64,000 nt of DNA from an unidentified eubacterium SCB49 (GCA_000170815.1 ABCO01000005.1:62001-126000); one strand, 5' to 3'. Numbered from the stretch's first letter, positions 34,484-44,626 are shown. Translations and numbers: made by a program. Notes: generated by a model not told the origin, from the sequence alone.

Positions 34484-35290
34484 TTACTCTGCATACCAAT
34501 CTAACTGTACAACTTCTACATCAGGATTGCCTGCATTTACTAAAGTTTTAAACTTGGCTACATCACTTAGCTCGTCTGTTCCTCTATAGTGATAAGGGTA
34601 TACTTTTTTTGGTGCAAACTCAATAACAGCATCTGCTGCACTGTCTACGGTCATCGTGTACGGAAGATTCATACATACAAATGCTACGTCTATATTTTTT
34701 AAAGCTCTCATTTCTGGAATGTCTTCTGTATCACCAGAGATATAAACACGCTTGCTTTTATGTTCAATTACATAACCGTTTCCACGTCCTTTAGTATGAA
34801 ATTTTAAAGCTTCTTCTCTTAAATTATACATTGGGATTGCAGTGATAGAAAACCCATCTGATTCTTTTGCTACAATCGTTTTGCCGTTTTCGATTACAGC
34901 GCTTTGGTTTTTTAAATTGTCAGGAATATTTTTTGCAACAGCAGCAGGAGTGATGATTCCGGTCTCATCTGTAGCGATTGCAGTAACGGTTTCCATACTC
35001 ATATGGTCGCCGTGAATGTCTGTGATTAAAATTAAATCTGGTTTTGGCACGTTTTTAAACGCTGCAGCACCTCCTATTGGGTCAACATAAATAACATTTC
35101 CGTCCCACTCAAGTACCATAGTGGCGTGAGAGATTGGGTTAATTTTTAAGTTGGCAATGCCAGCTTCAGTTTCTGTTGCCATTACTTCAACCTTCTCTGC
35201 TGTAATGTCTTTTAATATTGTTTTTTCTGTCGTGTCTTTACAGCTTATAATACTGGTTGCTATTAGACCTAAAATGAGTAGGTGTTTCAT
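34484..35290 (-). CDS. MBL-fold metal-dependent hydrolase, lipoprotein
   Basis: A 268-aa secreted UlaG-like metallo-beta-lactamase-fold hydrolase. The lipoprotein signal ends ISC. Motifs: TDIHGDHMS (metal site, variant of HxHxDH), SGDTED and YPYHYRG. Such proteins cleave phosphoesters or lactones; the substrate is unknown. ATG at 35290. Confidence 0.85.
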   Translation of the reverse strand: MKHLLILGLIATSIISCKDTTEKTILKDITAEKVEVMATETEAGIANLKINPISHATMVLEWDGNVIYVDPIGGAAAFKNVPKPDLILITDIHGDHMSMETVTAIATDETGIITPAAVAKNIPDNLKNQSAVIENGKTIVAKESDGFSITAIPMYNLREEALKFHTKGRGNGYVIEHKSKRVYISGDTEDIPEMRALKNIDVAFVCMNLPYTMTVDSAADAVIEFAPKKVYPYHYRGTDELSDVAKFKTLVNAGNPDVEVVQLDWYAE

Positions 35291-35404
35291 ATGATTGTAA
35301 AATTTGTTACGTGCTTAATATAAGTCTTAAAATTACAATTAATACTTCAAGGTTACTTAAAAAGAAATCTTAAAGTTTAAGATTACACCAGTAAACTTAA
35401 TTGC

Positions 35405-35863
35405 TTATAAGCCGCTGTAAATCATCTTAATGTTGCCTCTTTTGTAAGGGTTGTCTGCAGGAATAGGTACCTCGGTAAAACCAAATTTACGATATATGTA
35501 AATGGCATTTTCTAGTCGTGTGTTTGAGTATAAGTACAGTTTTTTAAAACGATTGTCTTTTGCAAACTGTAGGCAATACTCCATTAGTTTTTGACCTATT
35601 TTTTTGCCTCGTTGTGATGGGAGTACGGCCATTTTTGTGAGTTCAAAAACACCTTTATCTCTTTGTAATAAAGCAACGGTGCCAAGTATCGTTTGGTTTT
35701 CAATCATAAAAAAAATATGACCGCCAGGCTTAATTATATAGTGTTCTGGCTTGCTTAATACTTCACGATCATAGGGTTCTACATAAAAATAGGTTTCTAG
35801 CCATTCAATATTTAGATCGTAAAATGCTTGTGAGTAAGCAGTATCAAATGAAATGATGTCCAT
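35405..35863 (-). CDS. GNAT-family N-acetyltransferase
   Basis: A 152-aa acetyltransferase with the acetyl-CoA loop QRGKKIGQKLMEYCLQFA (Q/RxxGxG/A near residue 87) and the typical ending YRKFGFTEVP. Acceptor unknown. It sits 23 bp downstream of hutG in the same orientation and may be co-transcribed with the hut genes. Confidence 0.88.
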   Translation of the reverse strand: MDIISFDTAYSQAFYDLNIEWLETYFYVEPYDREVLSKPEHYIIKPGGHIFFMIENQTILGTVALLQRDKGVFELTKMAVLPSQRGKKIGQKLMEYCLQFAKDNRFKKLYLYSNTRLENAIYIYRKFGFTEVPIPADNPYKRGNIKMIYSGL

Positions 35864-35886
35864 TTTTATAAAATTCAGAAATTATT

Positions 35887-36891
35887 TTAACGCGCAATCA
35901 CATCACTCACCAAATAAGACATTACTTTTCCTACTTGATTTGCAAAAAGCTCAAAAGCAGGAGCTCCTTCACAAATATGAATATAACAACAGTTTTTGTT
36001 TTTACTGAAATGCTTATTAAATGATCGCGCATCTGCTACCGAAAAGCCAACAGGATTCATAGCGCTACTTCCCATATTTGCAATGGCATCAAGGTCTATC
36101 TCTACACCATAATTATCGTCACAAATAAAGTTGTCTGCCTCAATCGTTGCTTGTATAATACTAGATCCTCTAGAGAGCATCATATGTTCAAACCAAGCAA
36201 TTTTAATATCTTCTTTAATGGTCGCAATTCGGTCTATAATTTCTTGTGAAGTATAGTTTTTATGTAGGCCAAAAATGTAATATTTATCTAGATAGCCTTC
36301 TGCTTTGGCATAGCTAAATCCATTGCCGCTGTGCCTGTGTTCTAGAGGTCTAAAATCACTGTGCGCATCAAAATTAATGGCGTTAATGGGTTTTTTAAAA
36401 GCTTCACTTGCCCCTTTAATATTTCCGAAGGCATTATTATGACCGCCCCCAATAATGATAGGTGTTTTTCCTGCATTTATAATGGTAGCAATTGTTGTGG
36501 CCACTTTGTTGTCAATACGGCTAACTAAATCGCCTAGCTTTTGTGCGTCACCTTCATTTGTGATGTCTAGTTGTTGAGATTCTTCCATCTCTAAGCGACA
36601 ATCAATCTCACCCAGTATAAGCGCTTGCTGTGTATTGCTAGAGGCTGTAGCTTGAATGTTGCAAAAACTTTTTAAGAAAGCATTCCACGCTGTTGCAGTA
36701 CCGGGTCTACCGTGGTTTGCTCTTACTCCAATATCTTCTGGAATACCAATAATTATATATGGAGAAGGTGTTTTAGCTAATTCTGTTTCTGGAGGGAGTA
36801 CAGGTATGACTTCTCCAGCTTTCACTTCGCCTTTTCGAGGGTAGGTGTGTGTTAGCAGATCTTCTCGTGTATATCTAATTAAATGGTTCAT
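35887..36891 (-). CDS. hutG: Formimidoylglutamase HutG
   Basis: A 334-aa ureohydrolase of the arginase fold that converts N-formimidoyl-glutamate to glutamate plus formamide in histidine breakdown. Mn-binding motifs: GGGHNNAFGN, NFDAHSDFRP and EIDLDAI. Its ATG overlaps the hutI stop codon (ATGA), giving translational coupling. Function assigned from context with hutI; agmatinase-type activity is the alternative. Confidence 0.88.
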   Translation of the reverse strand: MNHLIRYTREDLLTHTYPRKGEVKAGEVIPVLPPETELAKTPSPYIIIGIPEDIGVRANHGRPGTATAWNAFLKSFCNIQATASSNTQQALILGEIDCRLEMEESQQLDITNEGDAQKLGDLVSRIDNKVATTIATIINAGKTPIIIGGGHNNAFGNIKGASEAFKKPINAINFDAHSDFRPLEHRHSGNGFSYAKAEGYLDKYYIFGLHKNYTSQEIIDRIATIKEDIKIAWFEHMMLSRGSSIIQATIEADNFICDDNYGVEIDLDAIANMGSSAMNPVGFSVADARSFNKHFSKNKNCCYIHICEGAPAFELFANQVGKVMSYLVSDVIAR

Positions 36892-38126
36892 ACAATTGTT
36901 TTTCCTTTAATAATCACCTTTTCTATACAGTTACTTCCAAAAGCATAAGGCAAAAATCCGTAGCTAGGGATGGGTTTTGTGATGATGAGGTTTGCAGCTT
37001 TGCCTTTTGTGATAGAACCATGTGTATCGCTTAAGCCCATAGCGTAGGCACCGTTTATTGTGGCGGCATTAATGGCTTCTTCTGGAGTTAATCTCATTTT
37101 TATACAAGCTGTGGCAACCACAAAATTCATATTTCCGCTAGGGGTAGAGCCAGGGTTGTAGTCTGTAGCAAGTGCTAGTGGCAACCCTGCTTCAATTAAC
37201 TCACGCCCTTTTACGTAAGGAATGCTTAAAAAATAAGAACAAGATGGTAAAGCCACCGGCATGGTGTCACTGCCTTTTAAGGCTTCAATATCTTGATCTG
37301 TTAATACTTCTAGGTGGTCTACACTTAGTGCTTTATGTTTTACGCCAGCAGCAATACCGCCAATGGCATTAAATTGGTTTACGTGTATTTTAGAAAAAAG
37401 ACCGTGTCGTTTTCCTGCTTCCATTAATCGTTCTGTATCTGCTACAGAAAAATAGCCGTCTTCACAAAAAATGTCTACATAGTCTGCTAGGTTTTCTTCC
37501 GAAATTTTCTGAAGCATTTCACCGCATACCAGATCCATATATCCTTCTTTATTGTCTTTAAAAGCTGTAGGAACAGCGTGAGCACCTAGAAAAGTAGTTT
37601 TAACGGCCACTGGATAATTAGCTGCGAGTTTTTTTGCCACACGAAGCATTTTGATTTCGGCATCTGTTGTGAGACCGTAACCGCTTTTTATTTCTATGGC
37701 TCCGGTACCTAATTGCATTACTTCTTCAAGTCTTTTTGCAGATTGATGGTATAAAGTCTCTTCTGTTGTTTCTTGTAGTTTTTTTGCACTGTTTACAATA
37801 CCACCGCCTTTTTCTGCAATTTCTTGATAGCTTAATCCGTTTATTCGGTCTACAAATTCTTGCTCTCTGTTGCCTGCATAGACAATATGTGTGTGACTAT
37901 CACACCAAGCTGGAAGTACCATTTTTCCTTTACAATCTATGGTTTTAAAACCTTCTAATGAAGGTAGGTTTTCCATAGCGCCGTAGTCTTTTATTTTACC
38001 GTCTTGTACTAAAAGCCAAGCGTTTTTTAGGGTAGGTAATATGGCCATATCCTTTCCAGCAACCTTGGCTGGCGGATTCTCTCTTACTTGGAGTAATTCT
38101 TTGATATTGAGGAGTAGTAACTTCAT
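36888..38126 (-). CDS. hutI: Imidazolonepropionase HutI
   Basis: A 412-aa amidohydrolase that opens 4-imidazolone-5-propionate to formimidoylglutamate. Zinc and catalytic motifs: CDSHTHIVYAGNR, FLGAHAVP, KIHVNQFNAIGG, SVDHLEVL and ATDYNPGSTP. First gene of the hutI-hutG pair; hutH and hutU are not in the window. A TATCTTTA element lies just upstream on the minus strand. Confidence 0.95.
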   Translation of the reverse strand: MKLLLLNIKELLQVRENPPAKVAGKDMAILPTLKNAWLLVQDGKIKDYGAMENLPSLEGFKTIDCKGKMVLPAWCDSHTHIVYAGNREQEFVDRINGLSYQEIAEKGGGIVNSAKKLQETTEETLYHQSAKRLEEVMQLGTGAIEIKSGYGLTTDAEIKMLRVAKKLAANYPVAVKTTFLGAHAVPTAFKDNKEGYMDLVCGEMLQKISEENLADYVDIFCEDGYFSVADTERLMEAGKRHGLFSKIHVNQFNAIGGIAAGVKHKALSVDHLEVLTDQDIEALKGSDTMPVALPSCSYFLSIPYVKGRELIEAGLPLALATDYNPGSTPSGNMNFVVATACIKMRLTPEEAINAATINGAYAMGLSDTHGSITKGKAANLIITKPIPSYGFLPYAFGSNCIEKVIIKGKTIV

Positions 38127-38199
38127 CTCGTAAAGATATAAAAAATGTGGTGGTCCATAATAGTCTAATGCGTATCTTTATAGAACAAAATTTAAGTAA

Positions 38200-39354
38200 A
38201 TGAAGACAAATAGATTAGGGGTAAATACCGTTTGTACGCACGTAGGCGAAGTAGAAGATAAACAGTTTAAAAGTGCAATTTCGCCTTTGTTTATGGCAAC
38301 TTCATATTCTTATGATGGTATGGATGCAAAGCGATATCCTCGTTCTTTTAACTCTCCTAATCAAGTTGCGCTGGCTCAAAAAATAGCTGCATTAGAGCAT
38401 TGCGAAGCGTCTCTTATTTTTGGAAGTGGTATGGCTGCTATTAGTCACGCTTTACTAGGTTTGTTGCAAAAAGGAGATCACGTAGTTTTTCCTGAAGCTA
38501 TGTATGGAGGTGCATATAATTTTGTGGTAAAAGAATTTCCGAAATACGGCATAGAGTTTAGTTTTACAAAGGGGCTTTCTGAGGCACATTTCCGAAGTGA
38601 AATACAAGCCAATACCAAGCTCATTTATTTAGAAACCCCTAGCAATCCTTTATTAAAGATTACAGATCTTAAAAAAGTGGCAAAGTTGGCAAAAGCGCAT
38701 GATTGTATCACAATGGCTGATAATACATTTGCGAGTCCGATAAATCAAAATCCAGCAGATTTTGGGATAGATATTATAATGCACAGTGCCACAAAATACT
38801 TAGGCGGACATAGTGATATTAGTGCGGGTACAATTTCTGGTTCTCAAGCACATATCGATAAAATTTGGAGCACTTCTATAAATCTAGGAGGACATTTAAG
38901 TGATTATACGGTTTGGTTATTAGAGCGAAGTATGAAAACCTTAGCTTTGCGTGTAAAACGACAAAGCAAGACGGCTAAGAAGGTTGCAAAATGGTTAGCA
39001 CAACATGAGCTTGTAGCACAAGTGTATTATCCTGGGTTAAAATCGCATCCAGAGTATCATATTGCAAAAAAGCAAATGAACGGCTATGGTGGCATGTTGT
39101 CTTTTGAATTAAATGAAGGACTAGATGCTATTGCTTTTATGCGGGCATTAGGTTTAGTGAAATATTCAATGAGTCTAGCAGGTGTAGAATCTACAATTTT
39201 ATCTCCTGCCGAAACGTCTCATTTTTTGTTAAGTCCAGAAGAACGTGAAAAACAAGGCATAAAAGATGGGCTTTTGCGCTTTTCTATTGGGATTGAAGAA
39301 AAAGAAGATATTATTGCAGACCTAGAGCAAGCATTTGCAAAAATCTTAGATTAG
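38200..39354 (+). CDS. Cys/Met-metabolism PLP enzyme (cystathionine gamma-synthase or methionine gamma-lyase type)
   Basis: A 384-aa fold-type I PLP enzyme. The cofactor lysine lies in SATKYLGGHSDISAG (near residue 203), with IFGSGMAAIS for phosphate binding and ADNTFASPINQNP for the pyridine-nitrogen Asp. Members make or cleave cystathionine or methionine; the exact reaction cannot be told from sequence here. ATG at 38200, divergent from hutI. Confidence 0.88.
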   Translation: MKTNRLGVNTVCTHVGEVEDKQFKSAISPLFMATSYSYDGMDAKRYPRSFNSPNQVALAQKIAALEHCEASLIFGSGMAAISHALLGLLQKGDHVVFPEAMYGGAYNFVVKEFPKYGIEFSFTKGLSEAHFRSEIQANTKLIYLETPSNPLLKITDLKKVAKLAKAHDCITMADNTFASPINQNPADFGIDIIMHSATKYLGGHSDISAGTISGSQAHIDKIWSTSINLGGHLSDYTVWLLERSMKTLALRVKRQSKTAKKVAKWLAQHELVAQVYYPGLKSHPEYHIAKKQMNGYGGMLSFELNEGLDAIAFMRALGLVKYSMSLAGVESTILSPAETSHFLLSPEEREKQGIKDGLLRFSIGIEEKEDIIADLEQAFAKILD

Positions 39355-39413
39355 AAAATATATAAAAGATAAGCTGCTATTAAACATTTATAGCAAGAAC
39401 ATAAATTAGATAG

Positions 39414-40130
39414 ATGAAACTAGATATACTAGCGATAGGGGCACACCCAGATGATGTAGAAATGAGTTGTGGCGGAACACTTGCCAAAGAAATAGCAAAA
39501 GGTAAAAAGGTAGGAATTTTAGATTTAACACGTGGCGAATTAGGAACAAGAGGTTCTGCAGAAATAAGAGATGAAGAGGCTAAGAATGCGGCAGCAATAT
39601 TAGGCGTTCATGTGCGTCAAAATTTAGCTTTTGCAGATGGTTTTTTTGTGAATGATCGTGATTCTCAATTAGAGATCATAAAAGTAATACGTAAATACAA
39701 ACCAGAAATTATATTGTGTAACGCAATAGACGATCGTCATATAGATCATCCCAAAGGAAGTAAGCTAGTAAGCGATGCTTGTTTTTTAAGCGGTTTACGT
39801 AAAATAGAAACAAGCGATGAAGGTAGTGAACAAGAAGCTTGGCGCCCTAAATTAGTATATCATTATATACAGTGGAAAGATCTTGAGCCTGATGTTGTTG
39901 TAGATGTCACTGGTTTTATGGATAAGAAAATGCAGGCCATATATGCATATAAAAGTCAGTTTTTTGATGCCGAAAGTGAAGAGCCTTTAACGCCTATATC
40001 TTCAAAAAATGCGACAGATAGTATGGAATATCGAAATCGTAACCTAGGAAGACTCATAGGAACAGAAGCTGCAGAAGGCTATAATGTAGAGCGTTACCCT
40101 GCGGTAGATTCTATTTTTGATTTGATTTGA
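39414..40130 (+). CDS. bshB1: Bacillithiol biosynthesis deacetylase BshB1
   Basis: A 238-aa zinc-dependent LmbE/PIG-L deacetylase that removes acetyl from GlcNAc-malate in bacillithiol synthesis. Zinc motif AIGAHPDDVEMSCGGT, family block LTRGELGTRGSAEIRDEEA and DRHIDHPKGS. ATG at 39414. bshA and bshC are not in the window. Confidence 0.93.
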   Translation: MKLDILAIGAHPDDVEMSCGGTLAKEIAKGKKVGILDLTRGELGTRGSAEIRDEEAKNAAAILGVHVRQNLAFADGFFVNDRDSQLEIIKVIRKYKPEIILCNAIDDRHIDHPKGSKLVSDACFLSGLRKIETSDEGSEQEAWRPKLVYHYIQWKDLEPDVVVDVTGFMDKKMQAIYAYKSQFFDAESEEPLTPISSKNATDSMEYRNRNLGRLIGTEAAEGYNVERYPAVDSIFDLI

Positions 40131-40172
40131 TTTTTTTTTTGAAATAATATTGTTCAGCAAGTGCATTTGTTT

Positions 40173-40180
40173 TATATTTG
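40173..40180 (+). promoter_or_regulatory. Promoter of tRNA-His
   Basis: TATATTTG is an exact TAnnTTTG element; a TTG at 40150-40152 lies 20 bp upstream, the usual flavobacterial spacing. About 62 bp separate it from the tRNA. Confidence 0.75.
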
Positions 40181-40242
40181 CAGCCGCTTAGGTTTTTAAA
40201 ACATAAGTATTATTGCTAACTCTGTAAAAAGAGCGCTACATG

Positions 40243-40316
40243 GTGGTTGTAGCTCAGCTGGTTAGAGCGCTGGTTTGTGGTACCAGAGGTCGCCGGTTCG
40301 AAACCGGTCTTCCACC
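40243..40316 (+). tRNA. tRNA-His (GTG)
   Basis: Cloverleaf with D arm GCTC/GAGC, anticodon stem CTGGT/ACCAG around TTGTGGT (anticodon GTG), and T arm GCCGG-TTCGAAA-CCGGT. A G at 40242 can serve as the extra G(-1) of histidine tRNAs, opposite discriminator C. CCA is not encoded. The acceptor stem is GTGGTTG/CTTCCAC with two central T-T oppositions. Confidence 0.95.
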
Positions 40317-40320
40317 CTTA

Positions 40321-40350
40321 AAAAGCCTTCCTTAATTGGAAGGCTTTTTT
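40321..40350 (+). terminator. Terminator of tRNA-His
   Basis: AAAAGCCTTCC pairs with GGAAGGCTTTT around TTAATT, followed by T-run. The remaining stretch up to 40,470 holds nothing I recognise. Confidence 0.9.
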
Positions 40351-40472
40351 TATTTAGGCTATTTTGAAAACAAAAAGACATCGGTAGCAATCCGTTTACT
40401 GAGCTTACTAAGCCGCAGTAGATGCTCCTTAAGTACACTATGACTATGGGTTGTATTTTATTTGCTAGATGT

Positions 40473-40480
40473 TATCTTTG
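40473..40480 (+). promoter_or_regulatory. Promoter of M1 peptidase-patatin operon
   Basis: TATCTTTG is an exact -7 element, with TTG at 40451-40453, 19 bp upstream. The start codon follows 33 bp later. Confidence 0.7.
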
Positions 40481-40513
40481 AGTATCTTTAAGCATTAGAC
40501 GAAAATCAAAATA

Positions 40514-42658
40514 ATGAGATACTTATTCTTCCTACTTTTTACAACATTCTGTTTTGCACAACAAACCGATGTTGTAGATTTCTTGAAAATTAGCGCAACC
40601 GTCACGCCAAATGCAGAAAAGAAATTAGTGAAAGGAGATGTGTCTGTAAGTTTTAATGTGTTAAAAAAAACAGATGCTGTATACCTAGACGCTATTGCAA
40701 TGACGGCAGATAAAGAACATTCAGATTCTCTTTTTTCTATAGCATTTACAGAAGATGAAATTTGGATAGGTGGAGACTTTGAGCCTGGGTATACCTATCA
40801 AGCTTCATTTAGTTATACTGCAGCACCTAAAAAAGCCCTCTATTTTACAGAAGACCAAATCTGGACACAAGGGCAAGGTAAAAATACTTCGCACTGGTTG
40901 CCTAGTATAGATGACATGAATGATAAGATTGAGTTTGATTTAGAATTTGTAACGAATAATAAAGCAACTGTAATTTCAAACGGTTTATTGGCTCGAATGC
41001 CTGATAAAGACTCTTTAGTAGATAGGTTGTTAAAAATTGAGCCAGAAATTCCTGTTTCTGAAATCAATAAAATAGTAGATGAAAACTATCAACCACGTTG
41101 GCGTTTTGATATGCAAAAACCAATGTCTAGCTACCTTGTTGCTTTTGCAATGGGTGATTTTGATAAAAAAGAACTTGTTTCTTCTAGCGGCGTCCCGATC
41201 GAATTATATTATCGTCCTCAAGACTCTCTAAAAGTAGAAGCCACATACCGTTATACAAAAGACATTTTTGATTTTCTTGAATCTAAAATAGGAGTGCCTT
41301 ATCCTTGGCAAAATTACAAACAAGTTCCTGTGCGTGATTTTTTATATGCAGGGATGGAAAATACAGGATGCACCCTTTTTTCTGAAGCATTTGTAGTCGA
41401 TGAAATAGGTTTTAATGACAAAAACTATGTAAATGTAAATGCACACGAACTCGCCCATCAATGGTTTGGAAATCTGATTACAGAAACCGAAGGCACCCAT
41501 CACTGGCTTCATGAAGGCTTTGCAACTTATTATGCATTGCAAGCAGAGCGAGCTATTTTTGGCGAAGAATATTACTATTGGAAACTTTATCAATCTGCAG
41601 AAAAACTAATTGCAATTAGTAATCAAGGAAAAGGCCAGTCACTACTCAACCCAAAAGCATCGTCGCTCACATTTTATGAGAAAGGAGCTTGGGCATTACA
41701 CATATTAAATGAGACCGTAGGAGATGAGGTTTTTGACAGGGCTGTTAAAAATTATTTAAACAAACATGCCTTCGGAAATGTGACCACGGAAGATTTTGTA
41801 AATGAAATTAAAACAGTTTCTAGTGTAGATATTTCGGCTTGGGAAAAAGACTGGTTGCAACAAACGGCTTTTCAGGCAAATGCTGTGTATGAGTCTATGC
41901 TAAAGTCTCCTTTTATGACTTCGTTATTTGATATTATGAGATTGCGAAATTTGCCTATTTCAGAAAAGAAAAATGAGTTGAATCGTGTGCTTACCTTTCC
42001 AACAGATTTTATTGGGCAAGAAGCTATTTTACAACTAGATGACCAACCTTGGGATGAGGTTGAGTTTTTGTACAAAAAAGGAATGGCGAGTAATAACCTA
42101 TTTGTAAGACAGGCAATAGCCTTGCAAATGGATAAAATTCCAGACAGTTTTAAAGTAGAATTTGAGTCTTTATTAGACGATGATAGTTATGCAACAAAAG
42201 AGGCAGCATTAATGCATCTAGTGACTAATTTTCCTTCAGAAACATCAAAATATCTCGATAAAATTAAAGATATTGAAGGGTTTCAGGATAAGAATATACG
42301 ACAACAATTTTTGGCCTATTCTCTAGCTACCCGTAACTATGGAGCCGCTAGTAAAAAGGAACTACAAGATGAGCTTGTAGGTTATTTGTCAGGTTTATAT
42401 AGTTTTGAGATAAGGGAGATTGCTTTTGGCTATATAAATCAATTAGGAATGTGGGATAATAATGCGGTGCATTATTTGATAAACGCCTGTACGCATCATT
42501 ATTGGCGTTTTAGAAATGGCGCACGTGATTTGCTTGACGAAAAATTAAAAGAAAGTTCTTTCCGTAAAACGATACAGACTATTTATGGTGATTTAAATGA
42601 AGCAGAAAAAGAATACCTAGTTAGAATTGGTTTTAATATTTCAGTAGAAAAAAAATGA
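40514..42658 (+). CDS. M1-family metallo-aminopeptidase
   Basis: A 714-aa exported zinc aminopeptidase. It has a signal peptide (MRYLFFLLFTTFCFAQ), the substrate-binding motif YAGMENTG (variant of GxMEN), zinc motif HELAH (residues 311-315) with the third ligand in HEGFATYY (Glu334), and a C-terminal helical-repeat region. It probably trims peptides in the periplasm. Its stop overlaps the start of the patatin gene (ATGA). Confidence 0.93.
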   Translation: MRYLFFLLFTTFCFAQQTDVVDFLKISATVTPNAEKKLVKGDVSVSFNVLKKTDAVYLDAIAMTADKEHSDSLFSIAFTEDEIWIGGDFEPGYTYQASFSYTAAPKKALYFTEDQIWTQGQGKNTSHWLPSIDDMNDKIEFDLEFVTNNKATVISNGLLARMPDKDSLVDRLLKIEPEIPVSEINKIVDENYQPRWRFDMQKPMSSYLVAFAMGDFDKKELVSSSGVPIELYYRPQDSLKVEATYRYTKDIFDFLESKIGVPYPWQNYKQVPVRDFLYAGMENTGCTLFSEAFVVDEIGFNDKNYVNVNAHELAHQWFGNLITETEGTHHWLHEGFATYYALQAERAIFGEEYYYWKLYQSAEKLIAISNQGKGQSLLNPKASSLTFYEKGAWALHILNETVGDEVFDRAVKNYLNKHAFGNVTTEDFVNEIKTVSSVDISAWEKDWLQQTAFQANAVYESMLKSPFMTSLFDIMRLRNLPISEKKNELNRVLTFPTDFIGQEAILQLDDQPWDEVEFLYKKGMASNNLFVRQAIALQMDKIPDSFKVEFESLLDDDSYATKEAALMHLVTNFPSETSKYLDKIKDIEGFQDKNIRQQFLAYSLATRNYGAASKKELQDELVGYLSGLYSFEIREIAFGYINQLGMWDNNAVHYLINACTHHYWRFRNGARDLLDEKLKESSFRKTIQTIYGDLNEAEKEYLVRIGFNISVEKK

Positions 42659-43569
42659 GAGCATTAGTTATATCTGGTGGTGGTAGTAAGGGCGCTTTTG
42701 CAGGAGGTGTAGCGCAATACCTGATGGAAGATTTGGGCCATGAGTATGATTTGTTTGTAGGTACATCTACGGGGAGTTTGCTTATTTCTCACTTGGCATT
42801 AAAGAAAATAGATAAGATTAAAAAAATCTTTACTTCGGTAAACCAAAAAAGCATTTTTAGTAGTGTGCCTTTTAAAGTGGTCCGTACTAAATATGGAAAT
42901 AAAGAGATTAAGATAGACCACTGGACGGTGGGACGTAATTTTTTAAAAGGCAAAAAAACCTTTGGCGAAAGTTTTAATCTTAGAAAGCTAATAGCAAAAA
43001 CACTGACAAAAGAAGAGTTTTTATCACTGCAGGAAAGTCATAAAGACGTAGTGGTGACGGTCTCAAATTTAACTTTAAATCAGGTAGAATATAAATCTAT
43101 CAAAGATTTTGATTATGAAGATTTTATAGATTGGATCTGGGTTTCTTGTAACTATATCCCTTTTATGAGCCTTGTGGTAAAAAACAATTGTGAGTATGCA
43201 GATGGAGGTTTTGGTAGTATGGTGCCTATAGAAGAAGCGATTAACAGAGGAGCCACAACAGTAGATGTTGTGATCTTAGAAACAGATGTCACCCATTATA
43301 ATAGTTTGCCTTCTACAAATGTTTTTTCGCTCTTAACGTCTTTACATAGCTTTATGTTTGACCGTGTAGAAAAGCAAAATATCCGTATTGGTAAGTTTGT
43401 GGCAAGTAATAAAAATGCAATTATTAATTTATATTATACGCCTACTGTATTGACGACAAATTCTTTAGTTTTTGATAAAAAAATGATGACCTCGTGGTGG
43501 CAAAGTGGGATTAATTACGCTAAACAAAAAAATACTGAGCTTAATGAGATTAAGGCAGAAGAGTCTTAA
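42655..43569 (+). CDS. Patatin-like phospholipase
   Basis: A 304-aa Ser-Asp acyl hydrolase: oxyanion loop SGGGSKGAFAGG (residues 7-18), nucleophile elbow GTSTG (near 39-43) and catalytic Asp in DGGFG (near 183). It acts on acyl lipids; specific substrate unknown. Coupled to the M1 peptidase gene, and its end overlaps the convergent gene by 4 bp. Confidence 0.9.
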   Translation: MRALVISGGGSKGAFAGGVAQYLMEDLGHEYDLFVGTSTGSLLISHLALKKIDKIKKIFTSVNQKSIFSSVPFKVVRTKYGNKEIKIDHWTVGRNFLKGKKTFGESFNLRKLIAKTLTKEEFLSLQESHKDVVVTVSNLTLNQVEYKSIKDFDYEDFIDWIWVSCNYIPFMSLVVKNNCEYADGGFGSMVPIEEAINRGATTVDVVILETDVTHYNSLPSTNVFSLLTSLHSFMFDRVEKQNIRIGKFVASNKNAIINLYYTPTVLTTNSLVFDKKMMTSWWQSGINYAKQKNTELNEIKAEES

Positions 43570-44081
43570 AATAATTCTGCGATCTCTTTTTTAATATATG
43601 TTAAGGCTCTTTGTGAAGGAGTAACCTCTTCCATATAATGGCTTAAAAGTGTCTCTCTTAGTGTATCTGCATTGTCTACTTTCTCATTTGTAGCGGCTTG
43701 TCTTATGGCTTGTATTGTAGCGTTTTTGGTAGTTTTTACTACATTCCATGACTCTGTAGAAAGATAGACTTGTTGCGTGAGGTTATGATCATATTCTTGC
43801 TCGATAGTGCTAATAAGTAGTGCCTCGTATCTGTCAAGATCATTAGTGATAGGTTTTGTGCGTATTAGTATGCTATTTGGATCTATGCGCTCTAGTAGTA
43901 ATGTTATTCTTTCAAATGCTTGTAATCGTAAAGGTAATAATGTCCCTTGGGCTTCTTTACTAATTAAAAACCTACGACGGCCTTCTTCATTTTCTGTGTG
44001 CGTTTTAAAAAAATAATACGCAATAGCACCAACTATTAGTGCAGAGAATAATGAGGCTAAATAAGGTAAGTAGGTTTCCAT
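43566..44081 (-). CDS. Membrane-anchored hypothetical protein (DUF7935-like)
   Basis: A 171-aa protein with one N-terminal membrane helix (about 6-26) and a cytosolic helical domain containing AFERITLLLERIDPNSIL, seen in small flavobacterial proteins of unknown function. ATG at 44081. Confidence 0.75.
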   Translation of the reverse strand: METYLPYLASLFSALIVGAIAYYFFKTHTENEEGRRRFLISKEAQGTLLPLRLQAFERITLLLERIDPNSILIRTKPITNDLDRYEALLISTIEQEYDHNLTQQVYLSTESWNVVKTTKNATIQAIRQAATNEKVDNADTLRETLLSHYMEEVTPSQRALTYIKKEIAELF

Positions 44082-44233
44082 TTTTATTGTTTAAAGTATA
44101 TAACAAATTTAGGCTTCTTTTTATTGTTTAACAAGACGCCTCTTTCTAAATTTTATGTGGTTTTTTTACAGTTTTATTCCTGTAAACTAAAAGTTAGTAT
44201 CTCTTTTAGGGTATGATAAGTTTTTGTTATTGT

Positions 44234-44626
44234 CTATTCGTCTGTAAGCCTATCTTTTACATATTCTATTTTTGTTTTTCCATGCGCGATAGGTTTGCCA
44301 TTATCTCCTAGGCTTACCATAATAATTGTGTCTACTGTTATAATAACTTCTCGAGTCATTTTATTACGTACTTCACAAGCTAGCGTAAGAGAGCTATTGC
44401 CAAATTTTTTAGGCGCTATCCCTATTTCTATAATATCTCCTTTTTTTGCCGAGCTTTTAAAATTAATTTCACTCATATATTTAGTGACAGTTCGTTGGTT
44501 TTCTAGCTGAATAATAGCGTATAAAGCAGCTTCTTCATCTATCCATTCTAACAATCTTCCTCCAAATAAAGTGCCATTAGGGTTTAAGTCTTCAGGTTTT
44601 ATCCATTTGCGTGTGTGAAAATTCAT
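44234..44626 (-). CDS. Acyl-CoA thioesterase (hotdog fold)
   Basis: A 130-aa hotdog protein of the YciA type: NPNGTLFGGRLLEWIDEEAAL carries the catalytic Asp region, followed by the beta strands MSEINFKSSAKKGDIIEIG. It releases free acids from acyl-CoA; chain-length preference unknown. ATG at 44626. Confidence 0.88.
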   Translation of the reverse strand: MNFHTRKWIKPEDLNPNGTLFGGRLLEWIDEEAALYAIIQLENQRTVTKYMSEINFKSSAKKGDIIEIGIAPKKFGNSSLTLACEVRNKMTREVIITVDTIIMVSLGDNGKPIAHGKTKIEYVKDRLTDE